Source of the DNA: Neptuniibacter sp. CAU 1671
GTDB taxonomy: Bacteria; Pseudomonadota; Gammaproteobacteria; Pseudomonadales; Balneatricaceae
Length of the DNA stretch: 64,000 nucleotides
Assembly: GCF_029222905.1 (NCBI RefSeq)
Contig: NZ_JARHUE010000008.1
Span: 50,041 to 114,040, forward strand
Direction of reading: 5' to 3'
In this document: piece by piece, positions 38,149-48,653 of the stretch
Numbering within the stretch: the stretch's first letter is position 1
Layout: every line of letters begins with the position of its first letter
Made by a program: the position numbers and the translations under genes
Notes under the pieces: generated by a model
What the model saw: the letters and a program-made list of their open reading frames with translations, nothing else
What the model was told of the DNA's origin: nothing
Databases searched by the model: none

Positions 38149-39143
38149 GCCTTAGACCCTCCCTTGGTGGCGCGCAGTGCTTTGACCTCTTTTTTGAGAT
38201 CTGCGATCTCTTTTTGCATGGACTTGATCAGCTCAGCGGTATTGTATTGCTGGATCTCCAGCATCTGTTGTTGTAGCTGTTGGAACTCACGCTGGGTCAC
38301 ACGCATCTCTTTACGCAACTGATGTTGACGTTTTAAAGCTGTATCAAGACCGCGACGGGTGGCGAGGCCAACCGACTGGAAATGCACATCCCGCACATCC
38401 TGTACAAACTTGCGCAGTTGCATGAGGGCATTACTGATACGGCCATGGGCGCGCTGGTATTCATCGGTCAACACGGTTTTGGAATAGGCCAGTTCGTATG
38501 CATCCACCCAGAGATCATGCAATGCCTGCAGGCTGGTGATCTTCTCTTCGGAGGCTGTGAGTTTTTGTAATAACTCGGTGCTGGCCAGCTGATTAATAGA
38601 GTTATAGTGTTTGACGTATTCGTTCAGCGCTTCCTGATGCTCCAGCATCAGTTTTAATGCTTCACGTAACTGCTGCTGAGTTTCCTGATGACTGCCAACA
38701 ACCGGTGTTTCAAGCAGGCTTTTAACACCGCTGATAAACGGGTTTTCAAATAGCAGGTCATCCCTGAAACTGTGGCTTTTAAACAAAGAAGCAAACTGTT
38801 CCGGTACCTGCCACTGTTGCAACAGCAGTTCTGTGGTTTGTTTCTGGATGTAATTCTGAAACTGCAGTACCGCATCGTTCAGGCTGGAATCTTTTCCACC
38901 CCGGTACTGGCGTAACACTTCTTCGCCGTATTCGGTAAAGTTTTTGGCTTGAGCGCCCAGTACTGAGAGCAGCTGAGAGAATTGCTTTGGCCCTTCCTGG
39001 TTGAGCGTGGATTGGGCATGGGTCATCCACTCCTGCCACTCCTCCGGGGACGCGGCGGGTTTACCATCAGCTAACTGGGTCCAATATGCTTGCTGCGCGT
39101 CCAATAACGCCTTGATCTGCGATGCGCTGCTATCCATGGGCAA
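38145..39143 (-). CDS. phaE: Class III PHA synthase subunit PhaE
   Basis: A 332-residue helical protein with long coiled-coil stretches (LRKEMRVTQREFQQLQQQMLEIQ near the C-terminus) and the FxSxHxFR-type PhaE region FASLFKSHSFRDDLLFENPF. PhaE activates PhaC in class III synthases. AAAGG precedes the ATG. It is the first gene of the phaE-phaC pair, 54 bases downstream of a LysR gene on the same strand. Confidence 0.9.
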   Translation of the reverse strand: MPMDSSASQIKALLDAQQAYWTQLADGKPAASPEEWQEWMTHAQSTLNQEGPKQFSQLLSVLGAQAKNFTEYGEEVLRQYRGGKDSSLNDAVLQFQNYIQKQTTELLLQQWQVPEQFASLFKSHSFRDDLLFENPFISGVKSLLETPVVGSHQETQQQLREALKLMLEHQEALNEYVKHYNSINQLASTELLQKLTASEEKITSLQALHDLWVDAYELAYSKTVLTDEYQRAHGRISNALMQLRKFVQDVRDVHFQSVGLATRRGLDTALKRQHQLRKEMRVTQREFQQLQQQMLEIQQYNTAELIKSMQKEIADLKKEVKALRATKGGSKA

Positions 39144-39175
39144 CCTTTGTTATAAAAACAAGCCAACGTGGCTCT

Positions 39176-39203
39176 GGTATATCTTGCTCCCATCTTATTA
39201 CAA
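39176..39203 (-). promoter_or_regulatory. Candidate promoter of phaE-phaC
   Basis: On the minus strand, TTGTAA, a 16-base spacer and TATACC lie about 35 bases before the phaE start. Each box matches the consensus at four of six bases. Confidence 0.35.
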
Positions 39204-40094
39204 CTGGGAAATCGGTTGTACCTGTCTATTGTCTGATCGCAAAATTTCCAGCAATTTATTAGCCGCATTCGACAGTGTTCGGTTGCGGTGAACAATAGCC
39301 CCCAGTGGGCGCATAACGGGTGTGGCATGGACGGGTAAAACACGGAGATCAGGCGTTATCAGTGATTCCGGCAGCAGGCTCCAGCCAAGCCCAATCGAAA
39401 CCATCATGCGGATGGTGTCGAGATAATTGGTCGACATGCTCACATCAAGTTTGAGTTTATGTTCGGCAAATAGCGCCTCTACCAGCTGACGCGTAAAGGT
39501 GTTGCTGCTGGGCAGAATGGCAGGATAAGCCGTTAGTTCTGCAAGTTGTAATTCGGTAGCCTGACTCAGCGGATGAGTGGGTGAGACCACATAGTTTAAC
39601 TGGTCCTCCCAGATCAGTTCAGAATGGATATTGCTATCTGGATCTGGTGATAGCGTAATCAGAGCGAGTTCCAGCTCTCCCTTCAGCACACCCTCATAGG
39701 CTACTTCTGATTCTGCAAAATGCAGGTCCAGTTTTACCTCCGGATAGGTTTTTGTGAACTGCTGTAATAAAGGTGGCAGCCGGTGCAGGCTGATGTGATG
39801 ACTGGTGGCCAGCGACAGGGTTCCGGTGACGTTACCAGAGAGGTTGTCCAGCGCACGCCGGGCATCATCCAGCTCGACCAGAACCTGCATTGCACGGGGC
39901 AACAGGGTTTGTCCCGCTTCCGTCAGTGACACTGTGCGTCCAATGCGGTCAAACAGGCGACAGTCCAGTTGTTGTTCCAGCAGGGCGATCCGTTTGCTGA
40001 TGGCTGATTGTGTCAGATAAAGCTGATCAGCCGCTTTTGAAAAAGAAGCAAGTCGCGCCACGCTGATAAAAGCCTGCAGTGCACTGGTATCCAT
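39198..40094 (-). CDS. LysR family transcriptional regulator
   Basis: A 298-residue LysR-type regulator with an N-terminal winged helix (LQAFISVARLASFSKAADQLYLTQSAISKRIALLE) and a C-terminal effector domain. It is divergent from leuC with 146 bases between the start codons, so leu genes are the likeliest target; Pseudomonas has a similar arrangement. It could also affect phaE-phaC downstream. The effector is unknown. Confidence 0.9.
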   Translation of the reverse strand: MDTSALQAFISVARLASFSKAADQLYLTQSAISKRIALLEQQLDCRLFDRIGRTVSLTEAGQTLLPRAMQVLVELDDARRALDNLSGNVTGTLSLATSHHISLHRLPPLLQQFTKTYPEVKLDLHFAESEVAYEGVLKGELELALITLSPDPDSNIHSELIWEDQLNYVVSPTHPLSQATELQLAELTAYPAILPSSNTFTRQLVEALFAEHKLKLDVSMSTNYLDTIRMMVSIGLGWSLLPESLITPDLRVLPVHATPVMRPLGAIVHRNRTLSNAANKLLEILRSDNRQVQPISQL

Positions 40095-40123
40095 AATGTC
40101 TCCGAGTGAAGAGGGTTTTATGT

Positions 40124-40138
40124 ATTCTATTATGGAAT
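40124..40138. promoter_or_regulatory. LysR-type binding box between the regulator and leuC
   Basis: ATTCTATTATGGAAT is a dyad (ATTC-N7-GAAT) that fits the T-N11-A pattern of LysR regulators and sits 29 bases from the LysR start codon. Confidence 0.45.
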
Positions 40139-40240
40139 CAAAACTATAAAAAATATGAATTTGTTTTGTGGATTAGCATTCACTAAGATGGCGACTTGCC
40201 AATAAAGCTGCCGCAAGGGTAGTTGAGTACGAGGTGTTAT

Positions 40241-41662
40241 ATGGCTGGTCAGACGTTATACGATAAATTATTTGCGTCCCACTTGGTGCGCAGCAATGAA
40301 GATGGCAGTGCACTGATCTACATCGATCGTCAGTTGCTGCACGAGGTAACCTCGCCGCAAGCATTTGAAGGCCTGCGAATCGCGGGACGTAAGCCATGGC
40401 GCATTGATGCCAACCTGGCCACGCCTGATCACAACGTGCCGACGACTAACCGTAGCGGTGGTGTATCCGAGATTGCGGATCCGGTGTCCAAGATTCAGGT
40501 CATTACACTGGATGAAAACTGTGATGACTTCGGCATCCTCGAGTTCAAGATGAATGATGTTCGCCAGGGCATTGTGCACGTTGTCGGCCCTGAGCAGGGT
40601 GCGACCCTGCCGGGTACTACGGTTGTCTGTGGTGACTCCCACACTGCCACCCATGGCGCCTTTGGTGCACTGGCGCACGGTATTGGTACCTCAGAAGTTG
40701 AGCATGTACTGGCAACCCAGTGTCTGATCACCAAAAAAATGAAAAATATGCTGGTGCGTGTTGATGGTCAGTTGGGTGCTGGAGTGACTGCCAAGGACAT
40801 CGTGTTGCATGTGATTGGCAAAATCGGCACGGCGGGTGGTACCGGTTATGCGATTGAGTTCGGTGGTGAGGCGATCCGTTCACTGTCGATGGATGGCCGC
40901 ATGACCATCTGCAACATGGCGATTGAGGCTGGTGCTCGGGTGGGGTTGGTCGCGGTCGATCAGACCACCATTGATTATGTAGAAGGCCGTCCTTTTGCGC
41001 CTAAAGGTGAGCAGTGGGATGCAGCCGTCGCTGCATGGCGTGATCTGGTGTCTGATGCGGATGCTGCGTTTGATACCGTGGTTGAGATCAATGCAGCGGA
41101 TATTGAACCGCAGGTCACCTGGGGCACCTCGCCGGAGATGGTGGTGGGCGTTAATGCTCAGGTGCCGAATCCAGCCAATGAAACCGATCCGGTCAAAATT
41201 GAAGGTATGAAGCGCGCGCTTGAATATATGGGCCTTCAGGCAGGTCAGGCGATCTCCGATATCCATCTTGATCGTGTGTTTATCGGTTCTTGCACCAACT
41301 CCCGTATTGAAGACCTGCGTGCCGCTGCAGAGGTGGTTAAGGGTAAAAAAGTTGCCGCCACCATCAAACAGGCATTGGTAGTGCCGGGTTCGGGTCTGGT
41401 TAAGGCTCAGGCTGAAAAAGAAGGCCTTGATAAAATCTTCATTGAGGCGGGTCTTGAGTGGCGTGAACCGGGCTGTTCAATGTGTCTGGCCATGAACCCC
41501 GATAAATTGGGTGCAGGCGAGCACTGTGCATCTACGTCTAACCGTAATTTCGAAGGCCGTCAGGGCTTTGGTGGTCGCACGCATCTGGTCAGTCCGGCCA
41601 TGGCGGCCGCTGCCGCAGTTGCGGGCCATTTTGTTGACGTTCGTACGTTGGGCAATCACTAA
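40241..41662 (+). CDS. leuC: 3-isopropylmalate dehydratase large subunit
   Basis: A 473-residue aconitase-family subunit. With LeuD it isomerises 2- to 3-isopropylmalate in leucine synthesis. ATG 40241 follows GAGGT. The 4Fe-4S ligands are Cys in [13 protein letters not shown] and the pair in [40 protein letters not shown] is diagnostic. First gene of leuC-leuD-leuB-asd. Confidence 0.96.
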   Translation: MAGQTLYDKLFASHLVRSNEDGSALIYIDRQLLHEVTSPQAFEGLRIAGRKPWRIDANLATPDHNVPTTNRSGGVSEIADPVSKIQVITLDENCDDFGILEFKMNDVRQGIVHVVGPEQGATLPGTTVVCGDSHTATHGAFGALAHGIGTSEVEHVLATQCLITKKMKNMLVRVDGQLGAGVTAKDIVLHVIGKIGTAGGTGYAIEFGGEAIRSLSMDGRMTICNMAIEAGARVGLVAVDQTTIDYVEGRPFAPKGEQWDAAVAAWRDLVSDADAAFDTVVEINAADIEPQVTWGTSPEMVVGVNAQVPNPANETDPVKIEGMKRALEYMGLQAGQAISDIHLDRVFIGSCTNSRIEDLRAAAEVVKGKKVAATIKQALVVPGSGLVKAQAEKEGLDKIFIEAGLEWREPGCSMCLAMNPDKLGAGEHCASTSNRNFEGRQGFGGRTHLVSPAMAAAAAVAGHFVDVRTLGNH

Positions 41663-41679
41663 GGTTTCGAGGAGAAAGT

Positions 41680-42327
41680 ATGAAAGCGTTTAACCAGCAT
41701 ACTGGTATTGCCGCGCCGATGGACCGTGCCAACGTTGATACCGATATGATCATCCCCAAACAGTTTCTGAAGTCGATCAAACGTACCGGCTTTGGTAAAA
41801 ACCTGTTTGATGAGTTGCGTTATCTGGATGAAGGTCAGCCTGATCAGGAGTGCACCGGCCGTCCATTGAATGAAAAGTTTGTTTTGAATCAGCCCCGCTA
41901 TAAGGGAGCAAGCATCCTGCTGGCACGGGAAAACTTTGGCTGCGGCTCAAGTCGTGAACATGCGCCGTGGGCACTGGATGACTATGGCTTCCGTAGCGTG
42001 ATTGCGCCGAGTTTTGCTGAGATTTTTTATAACAATTGCTTTAAGAATGGGATCTTACCTATTGTTTTAAAAGAACAAGAGGTTGATCAGTTGTTTCGTG
42101 AAGTTGCTGCGAACGAAGGTTATGAACTGACGGTTGATCTTGAAAAGCAGTGTGTTGTCACGCCGTCGGGTACAGAGATGGCCTTTGAAATTGATGCCTT
42201 TCGCAAGCACTGCCTGCTGAATGGTCTGGATGATATTGGCCTGACCCTTGAGCATGCTGATGATATTCGTGCTTACGAATCCCGTCGCCGTCAGGAAGCG
42301 CCCTGGCTGTTTGATGCGATTAAATAA
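41680..42327 (+). CDS. leuD: 3-isopropylmalate dehydratase small subunit
   Basis: A 215-residue small subunit that forms the swivel domain of isopropylmalate isomerase. [22 protein letters not shown] and [15 protein letters not shown] are the family signatures. It follows leuC by 17 bases with GAGGAG before its ATG. Length is usual (about 200-215). Confidence 0.96.
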   Translation: MKAFNQHTGIAAPMDRANVDTDMIIPKQFLKSIKRTGFGKNLFDELRYLDEGQPDQECTGRPLNEKFVLNQPRYKGASILLARENFGCGSSREHAPWALDDYGFRSVIAPSFAEIFYNNCFKNGILPIVLKEQEVDQLFREVAANEGYELTVDLEKQCVVTPSGTEMAFEIDAFRKHCLLNGLDDIGLTLEHADDIRAYESRRRQEAPWLFDAIK

Positions 42328-42372
42328 TGAATTTTGATAGGCCTGATCAGCAGGTCTATCTGAGGATGTTAC

Positions 42373-43455
42373 ATGTCTAAAAAAGTTTTGATTCTGCCGG
42401 GTGACGGCATTGGTCCTGAAATTGTCCGTGAAGCCAAGCGCGTTCTGGAGTTGGTCAATACGCAGGATAATCTGGATCTGGAGTTCTCTGAGGCTCTGGT
42501 AGGCGGTGCTGCCATCGACGCAACCGGTGTGCCGCTACCTGAAGACACGCTGGCGGCAGCTAAAGCATCAGATGCCATTCTGCTGGGTGCTGTGGGCGGC
42601 CCGCAGTGGGATACCAATCCTGATTTCCAGATCCGTCCGGAAAAAGGCCTGTTGGGTATTCGCTCAAATCTGGGCCTGTTCGGTAATCTGCGTCCGGCTA
42701 TTCTCTACCCGCAGCTGGCGGATGCTTCTTCCCTGAAGCCTGAAATCGTTGCGGGCCTGGATATCCTGATTGTGCGTGAACTGACGGGTGGTATCTATTT
42801 TGGTCAGCCACGCGGCATTCGTGAGAAAGAGGGTGGTATCCGCGAGGGCTACAACACCTATGTGTATGACGAAACCGAAATTCGTCGCATCGGTCGTGTC
42901 GCGTTTGAGGCAGCAAGAGCGCGTAACAAGCGTGTTTGCTCTGTAGACAAGGCAAATGTACTTGAAGTGACAGTGCTCTGGCGCGAAGTGATGACCGAGC
43001 TGGCGAAAGAGTATCCGGATGTCGAACTGAGCCACATGCTGGTGGATAACGCCGCCATGCAGCTGGTACGCGCACCGAAACAGTTTGACGTGATGGTCAC
43101 CGGCAATATGTTTGGTGACATTCTGTCTGACGCTGCTGCCATGCTGACCGGCTCTATTGGTATGCTACCTTCCGCTTCCCTGGATGTGGATGGCAAGGGC
43201 ATGTATGAACCAAGTCATGGTTCTGCACCTGATATTGCGGGTCAGAACATTGCTAACCCGCTGGCAACCATTCTGTCCGCGTCGATGATGCTGCGTTATT
43301 CGCTGGGTGCCGGTGATACAGCAGATCGTATTGAGGCGGCGGTGAGCAAGGTACTGGATCAGGGACTGCGTACCGGTGATATCTGGTCTGAAGGTACTGA
43401 AAAAGTCAGCACTTCCCAGATGGGTGATGCTGTGATTGCTGCACTGAGTGCGTAG
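42373..43455 (+). CDS. leuB: 3-isopropylmalate dehydrogenase
   Basis: A 360-residue NAD-dependent oxidative decarboxylase, the third leucine-specific step. It shows [15 protein letters not shown] at the N-terminus, [14 protein letters not shown], and the substrate/metal region [26 protein letters not shown]. Third gene of the leu cluster; followed by a hairpin before asd. Confidence 0.97.
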   Translation: MSKKVLILPGDGIGPEIVREAKRVLELVNTQDNLDLEFSEALVGGAAIDATGVPLPEDTLAAAKASDAILLGAVGGPQWDTNPDFQIRPEKGLLGIRSNLGLFGNLRPAILYPQLADASSLKPEIVAGLDILIVRELTGGIYFGQPRGIREKEGGIREGYNTYVYDETEIRRIGRVAFEAARARNKRVCSVDKANVLEVTVLWREVMTELAKEYPDVELSHMLVDNAAMQLVRAPKQFDVMVTGNMFGDILSDAAAMLTGSIGMLPSASLDVDGKGMYEPSHGSAPDIAGQNIANPLATILSASMMLRYSLGAGDTADRIEAAVSKVLDQGLRTGDIWSEGTEKVSTSQMGDAVIAALSA

Positions 43456-43492
43456 AAAAACGCGCTAAAATGTAGCATAATATAGCCCCTTT

Positions 43493-43522
43493 AGCGGCTC
43501 CTACTGGTTAGGGGCCGCTTTC
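43493..43522 (+). terminator. Hairpin/weak terminator between leuB and asd
   Basis: AGCGGCTCCTA, a 5-base loop and TTAGGGGCCGCT make an 11-bp stem (one G-T pair) followed by only TTT. GCCCCT at 43485-43490 can instead pair with AGGGGC at 43510-43515, so two exclusive structures are possible. Confidence 0.55.
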
Positions 43523-43553
43523 GTATGATGTTCAATCTGAATTGGTGATAACA

Positions 43554-44669
43554 ATGAAACGTGTAGGTTTTGTGGGTTGGCGAGGCATGGTAGGTTCCGT
43601 GCTGATGCAACGCATGCAGGAAGAGGGTGATTTCGACCATATCGAAGAGCCGGTATTCTTCACCACATCCCAGGTGGGCCAACCGGGACCGGAGATTGGT
43701 AAGTCCATTCCGGCGCTGAAAGATGCCAGCGATATTAACGAGCTGAAGCAGATGGACGCGATTATTTCCTGTCAGGGCGGCGACTACACGAAAGAAGTTT
43801 ATGGCCCACTGCGTGAAGCCGGTTGGCAGGGTTACTGGATTGATGCGGCGTCCAGCCTGCGTATGGATGATAGCGCTATCATCGTGCTGGATCCGGTCAA
43901 TATGAACGTGATCAAAGATGGCCTGACAAAAGGGGTAAAAACCTTTGTCGGCGGTAACTGCACAGTGTCTCTGATGCTGATGGGTCTGGGTGGTCTGTTC
44001 AAAGCCGATCTGGTTGAGTGGATGACCTCCATGACCTACCAGGCGGCGTCCGGTGGCGGTGCACGTCATATGCGTGAGCTGATCTCCCAGATGGGCATTA
44101 TCCATAATGCGGTGGCCGACGAGCTGGCTGACCCATCCAGTGCGATTCTGGATATTGACCGCAAAGTGGCTGAAACTATCCTCAGTGATGCGATGCCGGT
44201 TGATAACTTTGGTGTGCCTCTGGCGGGTTCTCTGATCCCATGGATTGATACCAAACTGGACAATGGCCAGAGCCGTGAAGAGTGGAAAGGTTTTGCTGAA
44301 ACCAACAAAATTCTTGGTCTGAGCAGCAATCCAATCCCGATTGATGGCACCTGTGTGCGTATCGGTGCAATGCGCTGTCACTCTCAGGCGTTTACCATCA
44401 AGCTGAAAAAAGATGTGCCACTGGATGAGATTGAATCCATGCTGGCCGAGGCGAATGACTGGGTTAAAGTCATTCCGAATGAGCGTGATATTTCCGCCCG
44501 TGAACTGACCCCGGCTAAAGTCACTGGAACCTTGTCTGTACCGGTAGGCCGTCTGCGCAAAATGAATCTGGGTAACGAATACCTGAATGCATTCAGCGTA
44601 GGTGATCAGCTGTTATGGGGTGCTGCAGAACCGCTGCGCCGTATGCTTCGGATTCTGATGGCTGGTTAA
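43554..44669 (+). CDS. asd: Aspartate-semialdehyde dehydrogenase
   Basis: A 371-residue NADPH enzyme that reduces aspartyl phosphate to the semialdehyde, the branch point to lysine, diaminopimelate, methionine and threonine. The start ATG 43554 gives [21 protein letters not shown]. The catalytic Cys136 is in [12 protein letters not shown]. It is the long gammaproteobacterial form. Closed by a strong terminator. Confidence 0.96.
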   Translation: MKRVGFVGWRGMVGSVLMQRMQEEGDFDHIEEPVFFTTSQVGQPGPEIGKSIPALKDASDINELKQMDAIISCQGGDYTKEVYGPLREAGWQGYWIDAASSLRMDDSAIIVLDPVNMNVIKDGLTKGVKTFVGGNCTVSLMLMGLGGLFKADLVEWMTSMTYQAASGGGARHMRELISQMGIIHNAVADELADPSSAILDIDRKVAETILSDAMPVDNFGVPLAGSLIPWIDTKLDNGQSREEWKGFAETNKILGLSSNPIPIDGTCVRIGAMRCHSQAFTIKLKKDVPLDEIESMLAEANDWVKVIPNERDISARELTPAKVTGTLSVPVGRLRKMNLGNEYLNAFSVGDQLLWGAAEPLRRMLRILMAG

Positions 44670-44682
44670 TTCCATGCTCCAT

Positions 44683-44709
44683 AAAAGGCAGCTCAGGCTG
44701 CCTTTTTTT
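44683..44709 (+). terminator. Terminator of asd
   Basis: AAAAGGCAGC, a TCAG loop and GCTGCCTTTT are followed by further T. It lies 13 bases after the asd stop. Confidence 0.92.
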
Positions 44710-44885
44710 GTGTCCGGGCAAAGCTGAAACGGCATTTAGTTGCAAAATTGGCTTCATAAAATCAGAACGTTAAGACATCCTTAGGCTGGCCGATAAGTTA
44801 ATATTGGTATCAGACAAATATGTCATAGCAGGTCTCAGCTCATTTTTTAGGCTGTAAAATCAGGGGGTTCAGCTTGTTCCATGTC

Positions 44886-44915
44886 TTGACCCCCGGCCTG
44901 TTTATAAACAATACT
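44886..44915 (+). promoter_or_regulatory. Candidate promoter of fimV
   Basis: TTGACC, an 18-base spacer and AATACT lie about 70 bases before fimV. The 319-base gap between asd and fimV otherwise shows only the asd terminator and no gene. Confidence 0.4.
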
Positions 44916-44988
44916 TCATGCAAGTTATCTAATCGCAACCCTCTGATTTATCCAGAATTTTCGAGGGTGGGGGAACAGGGATAAGACA

Positions 44989-47727
44989 ATGTGGCAAAAA
45001 CACGCTGTTGGCCTTGCCGTAGCAGGGATTTTGAGCGCTACCAATGCCTATGCACTTGGCTTGGGTGAGATAAAAGTTAATTCCGCACTGAATGAGCCGC
45101 TGAGTGCAGAAGTTCAGTTATTGCAGGTTAAACAGCTTAACGCGCTGCAGATTCATCCCAGAATGGCGGATGTGAATGATTATGCGCTGGCAGGTCTTGA
45201 CCGTCCTTATTTCCTCTCAGGGATTCGTTTCCAGGTTAAGGTTCAGCCTGACGGCAGCGGTAAAATCATTATTACCTCCGATCAGCCAATGCGTGAGCCG
45301 TTCCTGAACTTCCTGATGGAAGTGAACTGGCCAAACGGCAGGCTTGTCAGGGAATACACGTTGCTGCTTGATCCGCCGGTGTTTGAACCGGAGCCTGTGA
45401 AACAGCAGGTTTCACCCGCAGCTACTACCACGGCCGTTCCTGAAAAAAAGCCAGTCAGGGCTGAAGCCGTAACCCCATCTGCACCACAGTCGTCACGGAT
45501 AACGACTTCAGCCCCAACACCTTCTACCCCATCAGCGTCTGCGTCTCCTTCAGAGGTCAGAGTGGGTCGTAAAGACACGCTCTGGGCGCTGGCGATCCAG
45601 AATAAACCTCAGGGTATCTCAGCTCAGCAGTTGATGATGGCCTGGCTTAAGAAAAATCCGGATGCGTTTATTGATGGCAATATCAATCGCCTGAAAGCAA
45701 ACGCTATCCTGAAAATGCCAACCGCAGAAGAGTTGGCAGCGATCACCCCCGAGATGGCGGCCACTGAAGTGACCCGTCAGACTCAGCTTTGGCAGGACAA
45801 ACGTGCTGCACCAGCACCGCAAACAGTAGCGGCACCTGCCCAGCCGGAAGAGCCGGCTACACCTCAGCCAGTCACCGAGCCGGTAGCGCGTTCCGAAGAA
45901 ACAGTCGCGTCCGAGGAAGCTGAGCTTAAGGTTGTTGCCCCGGATGAGCCGGTTGATGGAGTTGCTCAGGCGGACGATGCAGAGTCTGAAGCAGTCGCAT
46001 CTGCGGCAGAAGAGACTACTGATGATCCATTGGCCATGCTTCAGGCGCAGAATCAGGATCTTGAACAACGCCTCAATGAAAGCCTTGAAGCGGCCGATCA
46101 GGCGACACGTGAAAATGAAGCGCTCAATCAGCGTCTTGATGCGATTCAGCAGCAGCTTGAATCGCTGCAGCGGATGCTTGAGCTGAAAGATCAGGAGCTG
46201 GCGCGGCTGCAATCTGAATTTGCAAAAGCGCAGGCCGAGCCTAAGTCTGAATCGGATCTACTCAAGCAGTTGTTTGCGTCACCCATGGTGCTGATCGGTC
46301 TGGCTGCAGGTATTGTAATCCTGTTGCTGGGAGCGCTGTTTGCGCTGCGTAAACGTAAATCATCGGCTGATACTGAAGAGACTTCTGATGTCGCGCCTGC
46401 CGTAGCGGCGGCAGCGGCTACCGCAGTAGCGGTTGATGCCGTTGCTGATGAGGCTGAGCCTGCTGAAGAAGTTGCTGAACTTGAAGAAGAGGTGGCCCTG
46501 GCAGCAGAGGCGCCTGCAGCAGAAGCTGAATCACTTCCTGTCATTGAGGAAGATACTGATCTGTCTGACTTTGATGATCTTGATCTGGATATGGATCTGG
46601 ATCTCGAAGAGGACGATACAGCTCGGGTGCTGGGTACTCTTCAGGAAGATCAGGATGATGGAGAAGTCCTGATGGGTGATGAGGAGTTTGACCTCTCACT
46701 GCCTGAGACTGAAACAGAAACCGAGCTGGAAGCCGACGCGGAAACGCTGGAAGACAGCGATGAAGATCTGGACATCGACAGTGAGCTCGACAGTATTCTG
46801 GGTGAGACTGAAACACCGGAGTCTGCTGAACCTGAGATCGATCTATCCAGTGACCTGGATGATATTCTGGGTGACGCTGAGCCGGTACCTGCGGTTGAGG
46901 AAGATATCTCCCTTGAAGATGTGATGGCAGAATCTGATCAGGTTGAAGCACTGGCTGATGTCGAAGATCTGGATGATGTTGATGCTCTCGATGATCTGAT
47001 GGCAGAGGAGCCGGAAGTAGAAGTACCTGCCGCGGCTGAAGAGCAGACGTTGACTGTGGATGATGATCTGGACTTCGATCTGGGTGATCTGACTGCTGAA
47101 CCTGAACCAGTGGTTGAGAAGGTAGAAGAATCCTCGGCTGATGATGAGCTGGAGTTTGATCTGGCTGATATCCCTGAGACGCCAGAAGAGATTTCACAAC
47201 CGGTAGAAGAGAGTGCTGAAGACGCACTGGATTTTGATCTGGATCTTGACCTGGATCTGCCGGGTGAGACCGCTACAGAAGAGTCCGCGGCACCAGCACC
47301 TGCGCCAGAGCCAGAAGCCGCTCCAGAGCTGGCAGACGATGATCTGGACCTTGATCTTGAACTGGATGATCTTGCAGCCCCTGCAGAACCAGCGCCTGCT
47401 CCAGAAGTGGCTGCTGCTCCTGCTGAGTCTGATTTCTCTGATCAGCTGGACACTGAGCTGGATGAGTTGCTGGGTGCTTCAGACAACGAGATCGAGCTGG
47501 AAGAAAGTGGCAACGACGATCAGGATGAGGATTTTGATGCACTGGCAGGACTCAACCTGCTGGAAGGTGCGGATGAAGTGGAAACCAAACTCGACCTGGC
47601 ACGTGCCTACATTGATATGGAAGATCTGGAAGGGGCTAAGGATATCCTGGATGAGATTCTGAGCGAGGGTAATGCCTCTCAGAAACAGGAAGCTGAAACC
47701 CTGATGAAGAGCCTGAACGAAAGTTAA
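44989..47727 (+). CDS. fimV: FimV/HubP family polar landmark protein
   Basis: A 912-residue inner-membrane protein that anchors to peptidoglycan and recruits type IV pilus, flagellar or chemotaxis machinery to the pole. In order: signal peptide (to AYALGLGEIKVNS), FimV N-terminal domain, Pro-rich linker, LysM at about residues 190-245, coiled coil, membrane segment at about 432-452 (MVLIGLAAGIVILLLGALFAL), a very acidic Asp/Glu repeat region, and the C-terminal FimV domain from about 850 (ETKLDLARAYIDMEDLEGAK). The low-complexity acidic part is normal for the family. truA follows directly. Confidence 0.95.
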   Translation: MWQKHAVGLAVAGILSATNAYALGLGEIKVNSALNEPLSAEVQLLQVKQLNALQIHPRMADVNDYALAGLDRPYFLSGIRFQVKVQPDGSGKIIITSDQPMREPFLNFLMEVNWPNGRLVREYTLLLDPPVFEPEPVKQQVSPAATTTAVPEKKPVRAEAVTPSAPQSSRITTSAPTPSTPSASASPSEVRVGRKDTLWALAIQNKPQGISAQQLMMAWLKKNPDAFIDGNINRLKANAILKMPTAEELAAITPEMAATEVTRQTQLWQDKRAAPAPQTVAAPAQPEEPATPQPVTEPVARSEETVASEEAELKVVAPDEPVDGVAQADDAESEAVASAAEETTDDPLAMLQAQNQDLEQRLNESLEAADQATRENEALNQRLDAIQQQLESLQRMLELKDQELARLQSEFAKAQAEPKSESDLLKQLFASPMVLIGLAAGIVILLLGALFALRKRKSSADTEETSDVAPAVAAAAATAVAVDAVADEAEPAEEVAELEEEVALAAEAPAAEAESLPVIEEDTDLSDFDDLDLDMDLDLEEDDTARVLGTLQEDQDDGEVLMGDEEFDLSLPETETETELEADAETLEDSDEDLDIDSELDSILGETETPESAEPEIDLSSDLDDILGDAEPVPAVEEDISLEDVMAESDQVEALADVEDLDDVDALDDLMAEEPEVEVPAAAEEQTLTVDDDLDFDLGDLTAEPEPVVEKVEESSADDELEFDLADIPETPEEISQPVEESAEDALDFDLDLDLDLPGETATEESAAPAPAPEPEAAPELADDDLDLDLELDDLAAPAEPAPAPEVAAAPAESDFSDQLDTELDELLGASDNEIELEESGNDDQDEDFDALAGLNLLEGADEVETKLDLARAYIDMEDLEGAKDILDEILSEGNASQKQEAETLMKSLNES

Positions 47728-47728
47728 T

Positions 47729-48592
47729 ATGACAGATCCTATCAATCCCGCTATCCAAGGGGATGCAGAAGGGGCGACTACGGTCGCCCCTTCTTATCGT
47801 TATGCCCTCTGTATTGAATATGCCGGTGCAGCCTACCGTGGCTGGCAGATCCAACGTGATGATCAGGCCAATAGCATTCAGGCTGAGGTGGAAGCGGCGT
47901 TAAGCAAAATCGCCAATCATCCGGTGCATGTTATCTGTGCTGGTCGCACCGATGCGCGGGTCAATGCGACCTATCAGATTATCCACTTTGACAGTCAGGT
48001 TCAGCGGGATGAGCGCGCCTGGGTGCTGGGCAGTAACTCCCACTTGCCGGATGATATCGCCGTGCGTTGGGCGATGCCTGTCAGTAACGATTTTCATGCC
48101 CGATTCTCCGCGCTGGAACGACGCTATCGCTATCTGATCTACTCCAGTCCGGTGAAGCCTGCGATTCTTTCACGAGGCGTAACCTGGACTTATAAAACCC
48201 TGGATATCGAGCACATGCGCGAGGCGGCAGCCTATCTGATCGGAGAGCATGATTTTACCTCCTACCGTGCCATTGGCTGTCAGGCCAAAAGCCCGGTACG
48301 TGAAGTGCGGGCACTGGATATTTACCCTAGCGGTGAATTGATTGTGCTGGATGTGAGGGCCAATGCCTTCCTGCATCATATGATCCGAAATTTTGCCGGT
48401 GTATTAATGAAAATAGGCGCCGGTGAGGCGGAACCCCAATGGGCTCAGGAAGTGCTTCATGCGCGTGACCGGCGTCAGGGCGGGGTGACCGCACCACCAT
48501 TTGGTCTGTATTTTGTGGATGTAAAATACCCGGATGAATTTGCACTGCCAAAATCATCACTCGGGCCCTATTTCCTGCCTCCGCAAGACTGA
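47729..48592 (+). CDS. truA: tRNA pseudouridine synthase A
   Basis: A 287-residue enzyme that makes pseudouridine at tRNA positions 38-40. The catalytic Asp is in [20 protein letters not shown]; the usual motif is GRTDAGVH, so Arg and Asn replace Gly and His here. RYRYLIYSS and [17 protein letters not shown] are otherwise typical. It starts one base after fimV and precedes trpF, the order known in Pseudomonas. An N-terminal extension of about 20 residues is present. Confidence 0.92.
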   Translation: MTDPINPAIQGDAEGATTVAPSYRYALCIEYAGAAYRGWQIQRDDQANSIQAEVEAALSKIANHPVHVICAGRTDARVNATYQIIHFDSQVQRDERAWVLGSNSHLPDDIAVRWAMPVSNDFHARFSALERRYRYLIYSSPVKPAILSRGVTWTYKTLDIEHMREAAAYLIGEHDFTSYRAIGCQAKSPVREVRALDIYPSGELIVLDVRANAFLHHMIRNFAGVLMKIGAGEAEPQWAQEVLHARDRRQGGVTAPPFGLYFVDVKYPDEFALPKSSLGPYFLPPQD

Positions 48593-48653
48593 CGTAGCCC
48601 CTCACAATCTGCTAATATCTCGGGCCTGTCCTAAAACAGAATGCAGTGAAGTT

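Noticed and set aside
43491..44381. 296-codon open frame antisense to asd
   Set aside because: Fully opposite a well-conserved gene, with no domain likeness. Long antisense frames are common in GC-balanced coding DNA.
46378..47550. Asp/Glu-rich low-complexity DNA in fimV as a tandem repeat array
   Set aside because: Residue pattern is repetitive but DNA units are not exact; acidic regions are normal in FimV/HubP.
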